Shown one piece after another: positions 57,318 through 64,000 of a stretch of DNA of 64,000 bases (position 1 is its first letter; each line of letters begins with the position of its first letter). The stretch is from Hyparrhenia diplandra (lineage: Eukaryota; Streptophyta; Magnoliopsida; Poales; Poaceae). The DNA is taken from the NCBI GenBank assembly GCA_015847255.1, contig JADLZK010010161.1, positions 124,001-188,000 on the forward strand, in the 5' to 3' direction. Both the position numbers and the translations under genes were made by a program. Under the pieces are notes generated by a model. It ran no database searches. It saw nothing but the letters and a program-made list of their open reading frames with translations, and was not told the origin of the DNA.

Positions 57318-57856
57318 TGTCGATGTTTTACGACCGAGAGCCCGCCACGGGGTGAACCGGCAGTTTGTTCGGGCCTCGATGAACCCGGAGCCCGGCGGTT
57401 TTTGTTGCGCGGTGACATGGAGAGCGGGGTTTTTATACTGGTTCGGGCCCTCGATCAAGGATCGATTAAAGACCTTTACGTCCAGTCGGCGTGAGCCTGT
57501 TTTTGATTGATGGGGTTGACCGGGAATCGGCCGTGAAGCTTACAGCGCTTGGTCGTGGCCAAGCTCGTGTTCATGCGTGCGTACTCGCTCCTACGAGGTG
57601 TTCCTTGGCCGCCTTTTATAGTCCAAGGGGCCAAGGAACTCGCCACGATCCTAGTCGGATCTGAGAGGGTCGTCAGGTAGAGGAACCGAACACCCAAACC
57701 CTTTACAAGGTAACCCGACTAGTGTTCTATCCTAGTTACAACGAAGTCACCGTAGCTATGCTTCCATTGCCTTTAGGGAGTTGTTTGTGGCATGTGCTTG
57801 GATAGAAACAAGGCATTACAACTCAAGTAGAGTTCTTTGGTGATCCTGTATCCACA
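57318..57856 (-). repeat. 3' LTR of gypsy element
   Basis: On the plus strand it runs TGTCGATGTTTTACG to TGTATCCACA, 539 bp, with the TG...CA rule. A minus-strand TATA box TATAAAAGG lies at 57612-57620. The partner LTR is outside the window, so ends rest on the adjacent polypurine tract and the TG/CA. Confidence 0.7.
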
Positions 57857-57866
57857 AGCCCCCGAG
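57857..57866 (-). promoter_or_regulatory. Polypurine tract of gypsy element
   Basis: On the minus strand CTCGGGGGCT immediately precedes the LTR start TGTGGATACA. Confidence 0.65.
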
Positions 57867-58353
57867 CATCTCAAGGTCGAGTCTTGAGGGTTGTCTTGCT
57901 CTTCTCTGGTGAGGCCTTGATATGGTCTTCAAGATCATCTTGACGGAGTGCAATTTTGAAAAAAAAAGTGCACCCGTAGGGTGTAACCCGAGCTTCTTGC
58001 TTTTTGGCACAAAGAGTGGAAGGTCTTTGAGTTCTTCTCCTCCGTCTTCGAGTTCTTCTCGTCGTCGGGGCTCCTCTTTCTTCGATAGGAGAGCCTTGCT
58101 CCGCTAGCCCCCGAGCATCTCAGTGCGGAGTTACGAGCCGTCTCGCTCTTCTCGGGTGCGATCTTGGCGCGGTCCTTTGTCGCCTTCATACGGTGTGCAC
58201 TTTGCTGAAAAAGTGCACCCGTAGGGGTGTAGCCCCGAGCTTCTTGCTTTTTTTGGCACAAAGATTTGGAAGGTCTTTGAGTTCTTCTTCTCCGTCTTCG
58301 AGTTCTTTTGGTTGTCGGAGCACTTTTGAAAAAATCTTGCCGGGTATATCGTG
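57857..58353 (-). repeat. Two ~249 bp tandem units next to the polypurine tract
   Basis: AGCCCCCGAGCATCTC begins at 57857 and 58106, and AGCCCCCGGCG starts a third unit at 58354. Units share AAGTGCACCCGTAGGG, GAGCTTCTTGCTTTTT and GGCACAAAG. The duplication also copies the polypurine tract. Confidence 0.8.
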
Positions 58354-60100
58354 AGCCCCCGGCGTCTAAGGGCTCTTTTAAGAGATGGAGCTCTTAGAGG
58401 TTCTTCGTCTTACCCGGGATTTTTGACCGTTTCTCTTTTTCCGTGCGATCACGGGGAGTCAAAGGATCTTTTACAAGCGCTCCGTTTTTCGGGAAACGTC
58501 GATTGCATGGCGATCATTGCCATAAATTCCTTCTGCGTGATTTGAGGTGACCGCTCCTTTTTGGCGGTTGCCTCGTCTTGTGGACTTGGTCTATAGGCGT
58601 TTGGTTCGCCTATAAATGTGGCCCATTTTGCTTGAGTGATGATCAGTATCTTCTTTCTTCTCGCTTCTTCTTCCTCTAGATAGTCTCCCTTCTCGTAGAA
58701 AAAAGCTTCGATTCGAGCTTGGTTCATGGCGGTGCCTTTGAGTGAGTTGGATGAGCCCCTGGCGTCTTCTTTAGCCTTTACGGGGTTCTTACGTGAGTGA
58801 GGGATGTCTTGTGAAACGGAGTAGAAGGGGACTACTCGGCGGTGGTTTCACTCTTGGGCGTGGCTAGTGGTGGGAAAGGGATGCCTTGCGTCGAGTTTTC
58901 CTTCGCTTCGTCGTCCTATCCCACCATTTTGTCCTCCGAAGATGAGTGGGGGCGGAGTCTACTTCCGATTGCTCTTTAGCTTGAGGAGTGCTAAGGTGCT
59001 TTCTTGGTCGAGTAGATTGATCCTCATGATGTCCATCGGCTCGAGTTTCTTGGAGAGGATAGCTTTTCGCCGCCTAGTTCAAGGGGGTTGTCTTTTTCCT
59101 AGATTCTTACCTTTGAGTCTTGAGGAACTGTCGGTAATGCGTACTCTTGTGGTACTTTGCTCCTTTCTAGGGTGTTGTGCCGGCGAGGGTTCTTTTTTTC
59201 CCTAGGCCGCCAGCTTTGGAACTCGTGGTCCATTGGTTCCCTGTGTGTTCTGGGTTCTTCGGTCTTCTGGTACTTTTGTGCTGATGTTGATTCCTCCGTG
59301 GTCTTCTTAGCTCTTTGGTGCTTTGAGCTCCGTGTAAGGGTCTTGACTTCTTGGTCTAGATATGGAGGGATCTTCTTCTTGGCGGTTGAAGTTAGCTTGG
59401 TGGGAAACAGGTCCTGGCGCTCTATCTTCGTCGCTCTGGACACGGACTCCTTTGCCTTCTTCGAAGTACTCTTGAGTTGTTGGGTTTCGGCCTTCTTTGT
59501 ATCTTGTACTCGGGAGTTTTCATTTGGGCTCCCCGTGTATCCGAGTCTTCTTTGTATCTTGTAGGAGTTGTTTCCCATGTAACTTGTAATCTTCAAGATG
59601 TTGAATAAAGAGATCTGTCCCTTTATCCGTCTTGTACTTGTACTTTTGTATGACTACGATCCGCCTTCGTGCGGACTTGTTGCGATTTGTTGTCCTCTCG
59701 CTTGTCGTTCTTTGTTGTCTTCCGAGTTCTTCTTTTTTCGGATGACTTGAAGCGATTGCGCCTTTAGAGTTCTTCTTTAGGCTTCCGGCTCTTATGTCCT
59801 TCATGTAGGTTCATGACGAGTTGTTTGGAGTCCTCGTAGTGACATCGGCGTTGTCCAGGCTGATGGCCCAAATTTTGCCTTCTCGTAGACTTTCTTTGTT
59901 CATAGTGTTGAAGTCTTGCTTCGAGTTGCCGGGGTTGTTCTCCGACCGGGTCGGCTTGTCTTCTTGTAGATCTGGCGAGGGTATCGTAGGTTCTTGTCCT
60001 TGTGCGTCTTTGGGTTGTTTCTCCCTTGGCGCGTCGGCTAGTCTCGCTCCACAGGTCTTGCCATAGTATGTTGGAGCTTTGCATCGGTGCTTGAGTTCTT
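58354..60100 (-). other. 3' non-coding region of gypsy element
   Basis: Low-complexity GAAGAA/CAAGA-rich on the coding strand. Open frames on both strands are repetitive and lack recognised domains. Confidence 0.45.
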
Positions 60101-60930
60101 TCTTACGAGGGATCAGCTTGCCCTATTTACGTAGACTTGGCGGTGATAGTCTTGAAGTTCTCCTGAAATCCGATCTTGTCTTTCCTTTAGTGTCAACCCG
60201 CCTTTTACGTAGACTTGGTTGGAGATATTTGCGGACTCTTGCTCGGTTTGTCGGGATTGTTTTCTTCGACAATGACTTATGTCTTCTTTTCGAGACTTGT
60301 CATGATGATTGGAGGCTTGTTCTTGAATTCGAGTTCTTCTTTCTAGAGTATCGGCTCGTCTTCTCGTAGATTTGCCGATAATAGTTGTAGAGGCTTGCTC
60401 ACGGTCTTGAGTTATTCTTCCGAACATTCAGCTCATCCTTTACGTAGGTTTCTTTGAGAGTAGTTGTGGAGTCTTGCTCTGGTCTTGAGTTGTTCTTGAA
60501 GATTCAGCTTGTCCTTTCCGTAGACTTCTTTGAAGGTAGTTGTGGAGTCTTGCTCGGTCTTGAGTTGTTCTTCTAAAGAATCAGCTTGCCCTTTACGTAG
60601 ACTTGCCTGAAGGTTGTTGTGGAGTCTTGCTCCTGGTCTTGAGTTGTTCTTCCGAAGATTGACTTGTCCTTTACGTAGACTTGCTAAAGGTAGTTGTGGA
60701 GTCTTGCTCCCGGTCTTGAGTTGTTCTTCTGAAGAATCGGCTTGCCCTTTTGTAGACTTCTTGAAGGTAGTTGTGGAGTCTTGCTCCTGGTTTTGAGTTG
60801 TTCTTCGAAGATTCAGCTTGTCCTTTTCGTAGACTTGTGAAGGTAGTTGTGGAGTCTTGCTCCCCGGTCTTGAGTTGTTCTTAGAAGAATCGGCTCGTCT
60901 TTCTTTGTAGACTTGCTGATGGTTGTTGGG
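60100..60930 (-). repeat. ~78 bp tandem repeats in gypsy 3' region
   Basis: Units carry GTAGACTTG and GAGTTGTTCTT. The best six or seven start near 60443, 60521, 60597, 60675, 60753, 60829 and 60915 (spacing 76-84). More degenerate units lie leftward to about 60130. On the minus strand they read as a repeating EEQLKTGSKTPQLP-like peptide. Confidence 0.82.
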
Positions 60931-62230
60931 GCGTCCCCCGTTTTGCCAGGGTTGTTTTCCTCTGGCATGTGACTTGCGTCTTCTTCTGAGACTTGTCATG
61001 ATTGTTCGGAGGGTTACTCCAGGCCGTTAGGTTTGTCCTTTTAGGCCCTCTAGCATTTGTCCTTTCTTGAACTTGCTAGTGTATTTGGTGGAGTCGAGCT
61101 CTGAAAGAGTTGTTCTAACTCCCGGGGTTGCCTCTTTTGGGCTAGGGCTCTCCCATGCGGTCCAGTGGACTATCGCATGACGTCCCTTGAAGGGTTCTCA
61201 GTCCGGGCCCATTTAAGTGCACTGCGGACCGAAGGTCAAGATGGTTGGGTTCCTATTTCATAACACTACAATCCACCTTGCCTGGTTTGGGCTGCTCGCT
61301 ACGAGAGACTTGTGTGAGACGATGGGTTTCTATTTCACAACACTACACCGTTCACGCCCGGTCGAAGGCCGTCGCCGTCATTGGACATAGTGGCACTTTA
61401 CGGACCCTCGATGGCCTCTGCGACCTAGGCGGGCCGATCCCAACGTCCTCTTTTTCAAGAGTCGAAGTTCACGATCTTACGCTGGGATTTAAGGTGTGGG
61501 ACGCTATTCGAGCTAGGACTTGGCGTGGTTCCACCCTTGGAATTTTGACCTCGATTACGGTGGTCGGGTTTGCCTTCTTTTGGTCGACTTCTTCTTGCGA
61601 AGTGCCAATTCGGGCTGTTTTGTTCTTCTCCCATAGGAGGCATGCGGCTTCTTTGTAGGGCGACTTGTTTTTGTTGAAGTGCACGGTGGTCTGCGTATTT
61701 TGTGACCTCTTTGGATGGTCCGAGTTCTTCTCGAGGCTTGATCTTCTTTCTTCTTAAAGTATCGGAGAGTTGTTATTGCGTTTCGCTCTCTCTTGTTGCC
61801 TTGAGTTCCTCCGATTATGGATAGAACCTTCGAGCTGGTTTATGTGCCAAGAGTTTCGATTTCTTATCCTTGCATTGTCATCAACTTGTAGGTTCCTGGT
61901 CCCGGTACTCCTTTGACGATATATGGTCCTTCCCATGGCCGAGAAGCGGTTTGTGCTTGCCTTACGTCTTTTGATTTCTCTTGAGTACTTGATCTCTGGG
62001 TTGAGTTTTCTTGGACGTGTGCTCTTGTCATAGTGCCTTCGAGTCCTTGCGGATATCTTGCGTTTACGGAGGATGGCGTTTGCTCGACTTCTTACGCACG
62101 ATCGATTTCTAGTCTTCTTGTTTGTTCTCCTTCTCCTTCTTCAAATTGCTCGATCCTTGGAGAGCTCCATATGAGGTCTGCTGGTAGGATGGTTTCTGAT
62201 CCATAGGTCAGCAAGAAGGGTGAGTAGCTT
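60931..62230 (-). other. Gypsy sequence downstream of integrase
   Basis: Mostly non-coding. 61754-62230 on the minus strand contains scattered basic peptide text that may be the degenerate integrase C-terminus. Confidence 0.4.
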
Positions 62231-62238
62231 GTTGCTCG

Positions 62239-64000
62239 CTAATTTGAGTTCTTAGGCCCCGGACAACTTTTTGGGAGTTCTTCTATCCACTTGGCTCCGT
62301 AGTCTTTGAGTTCTTCATATAGTCTTGGCTTTAGTCCGGCAAGGATGAGTCCGTTTGCTCTTTTCGACTTGTCCGTTAGCCTCGAGGGTATGCTACGGAT
62401 GCGTAGTCTATCCGTATGCCACAATCTTGTGCCCAATCTTGGTCTGGCTGCCGTGAACGGTGATCCGAGGTCGATGATGATCTGTTGGGCATCCCAAGTA
62501 CGCATGATCTCTTGGATGAACTCGATCGCTTTGGTTGAGCTGAAGGTGACCAATGGCTTGTATTCTATCCACTTGGGGAATTTGTCGATGGCGGCGTAGA
62601 TGTACTCATATCCTCCCTTGGCTCTCTTGAGTGGTCCGACTTGATCCGGTCCCGGCGACGAAAGGCCATGATGGTGGTATGCGGATCAGATTGTGTGCGG
62701 GCACATGCGCTTGTCTTTGCGAACATCCGGCATCCTTTGCATTTTTTCTCGACGAGTTCTTTCGCATCTTTGAGGGCTGTTGGCGGTAGTATCCAGATTC
62801 GAATGCTTTTTCCCACGAGGGTTCTTGACGCCGCATGGTTTCCACAAAGCATCGAGTGGATTTCTTGAGGATGTCTTTTCCTTCCTCGAGCTTATGCATT
62901 TGAGTAGTACTCGATGATCTTTGCTCTCTTATAAAGCTTGTCTTTGATGAGCACGTAGTTCTTGCTTCTTCTCAAGATCCCGGTTGCTTCACTTTTGTCT
63001 TGGGTAGTGTCTTGTTCTTGATGAAGTTTATGATGTCTTCGATCCGGGGAGTTGTTCTTCGACTTTGCCTCGTTGTTTGTAGCTTGCCACATGATGCAAA
63101 GCACGTACTTGAGTTGTCTTCCTTCGGAGATATGAATAAAATCCCGGCTCCTGCTCCCCTAGCTTCAACGATCCATCGAAGTACATGTTCCAATGTTTCT
63201 TGATGTCGTCGGATATGGGTTGTTGGAGCTCCGTCCCATTCTCGCTATGAAATCCGGTAGCGCCCGGGATTTGATTGCTCTTTCTTGGGGTGAACTCTAG
63301 ATTCGGTGCTCCGAGTTCCACCGCCCATTTTGATATTCGGCCTGTTGAATCTCTCGTTTCCTCGGGATGTCACCCAATGGTGAGTCAGTTACCACTGTTA
63401 TCTTGTGATTTGTCGAAAGTAGTGTCGTAGCTTCCTTGATGTGATCGGTATGGTGTAGAGTAGTTTTTGTACGTGAGGGTACCGAGCTTTGGACTCGAGA
63501 TAGAACCTCGCTCACGTAGTAAACTAGCCTCACGGACCTTGTTGGGTTGCTCGGGCTCTTCTCTTTCCACGATGATTGCCGACCCCGACCACTCGTTTGC
63601 TGCTATGTATAAAGAGTTCTTCTTGATCCTTTGGAGATGTTAGGGATTTGGAGTGTTGTTGTAGATACCGCTTGAGTTCTTCAAACGCTTTGTCGGCCTC
63701 CTCGTCCATTTGAATTCTCCTTTTGTCTTGATAAGTTTGAAGAAGGGTAGCCCTTTCTCTCCAAGCTTGGATATGAATCTGTTGAGTGCCGCCATGCACC
63801 CCGTGAGCTTACGGGACGTCCTTGCCGCCGGGGGTTGTGTCATCTCGTTGATGGCCTTGATCTCGCTTGGTCTTGGCTTCAATGCCTCTGTTGCTGACCA
63901 AGAATCCCAGTAGCTGTCCCGAAGGCACTCCAAAGACGCATTTTGTTGGGTTGAGCTTCCACTTCCACTTGTTGAGGTTCTTGAAAGTCTCTTCCAGTTC
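62239..64000 (-). pseudogene. Gypsy pol: reverse transcriptase end, RNase H, integrase
   Basis: Read leftward. RT end at 63640-64000 (KCVFGVPSGQLLGF, KLTGCMAALNRFISKLGEKG, FFKLIKTKGEFKW). RT/RNase H connection at 63300-63600. RNase H at about 62890-63200 (MYFDGSLKLGE with the first catalytic Asp). Integrase zinc region at 62565-62900 (CGNHAASRTLVGK, KGCRMFAK). Integrase core at 62239-62553 (IIIDLGSPFT, which carries a catalytic Asp, and RANGLILAGLKPRLYEELKD). Frameshifts separate these blocks. The RT YxDD box and upstream gag lie beyond the window. Confidence 0.82.

Larger units (their letters stand above)
57318..64000 (-). mobile_element. Gypsy retrotransposon, 3' half, minus strand (runs off window)
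   Basis: From right to left: end of reverse transcriptase, RNase H, integrase, a long 3' non-coding region with tandem repeats, polypurine tract and LTR. Domain order RT-RNase H-integrase identifies gypsy, and the protein text resembles grass Tat-lineage (RIRE2/Retand-like) elements with large non-coding 3' regions. The 5' half lies beyond 64000. It is inserted in CACTA-4. Confidence 0.85.

Noticed and set aside
58867..60369. Plus-strand Cys/Leu/Phe-rich frames that look like membrane proteins
   Set aside because: They are antisense to gypsy 3' sequence rich in GAAGA. The hydrophobic look comes from CTT/TTC-rich complement.
60430..60930. Regularly spaced repeats considered as a CRISPR array
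   Set aside because: The 78 bp units are contiguous without unique spacers, lie inside a eukaryotic retrotransposon, and diverge gradually as a tandem repeat does.
1..64000. tRNA, rRNA or microRNA genes
   Set aside because: No cloverleaf with A and B boxes and no rRNA-like sequence was noticed by eye. The hairpins found are transposon structures without evidence of being miRNA loci.

Overview
The window looks like nuclear DNA of a grass, probably a panicoid. Three things point to this: CACTA transposons whose subterminal repeats are built on CTTTGCCGAGTGC or CCGTGGCGGGC words, Tourist-like MITEs, and GC-rich first exons in the few ordinary genes. No species can be named from sequence alone. 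Most of the 64 kb is nested transposable elements, with four gene loci between them.

Layout. 1-3060: remnants of an LTR element leader (weak call) and of a MuDR-like transposase on the minus strand. 3159-3680: a LURP-one-related (LOR) gene that lacks the usual N-terminal part. 5013-11242: CACTA-1, a 5'-truncated and internally deleted En/Spm element. 11700-18909: a Ty1/copia element with 135-138 bp LTRs, split in its reverse transcriptase by a 1,921 bp solo LTR (15489-17409). 19367-30301: CACTA-3, complete at both ends, with a TNP2 transposase and a second gene carrying an Ulp1/C48-peptidase-like region. 32331-35700: a DUF936 gene with four coding exons, flanked by MITEs. 37173-37448: a small hypothetical gene. 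38612-40134: a gypsy fragment (LTR plus partial gag), followed by a second copy of the DUF936 3' flank. 41321-53960 minus: a leucine-rich-repeat receptor-like protein (RLP) gene cut in two by CACTA-2 (42797-52537). 54214-55010: a MULE with a 9 bp target duplication and a GC-rich core, a Pack-MULE candidate. 55763-56016: a foldback element. 56297-57317: one end of a fourth CACTA-like element (CACTA-4). 57318-64000: the 3' half of a minus-strand gypsy element that runs off the window.

Boundaries are strong in several places. CACTA-2 carries a CAT target duplication, and removing it rejoins the RLP reading frame exactly. CACTA-3 carries AAA, the solo LTR CTTGT, the MULE TTATTATAA, and the copia element ATAAC/TTAAC. 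CACTA-1 and CACTA-2 are siblings: CACTA-1 lacks the 5' terminus and about 1.76 kb of tnp2, and its deletion junction holds patchwork filler copied from nearby sequence.

The most unusual structure is a near-palindrome of about 943 bp (43155-44097) inside the 5' subterminal region of CACTA-2. A transcript through it would fold into a long double-stranded RNA.

Caution on reading frames: almost every transposon frame, and also exon 1 of the DUF936 gene, is broken by single-base indels, often in G/C runs. Part of this may be assembly error rather than decay, so I call frames broken but not necessarily dead. I saw no tRNA, rRNA or CRISPR.
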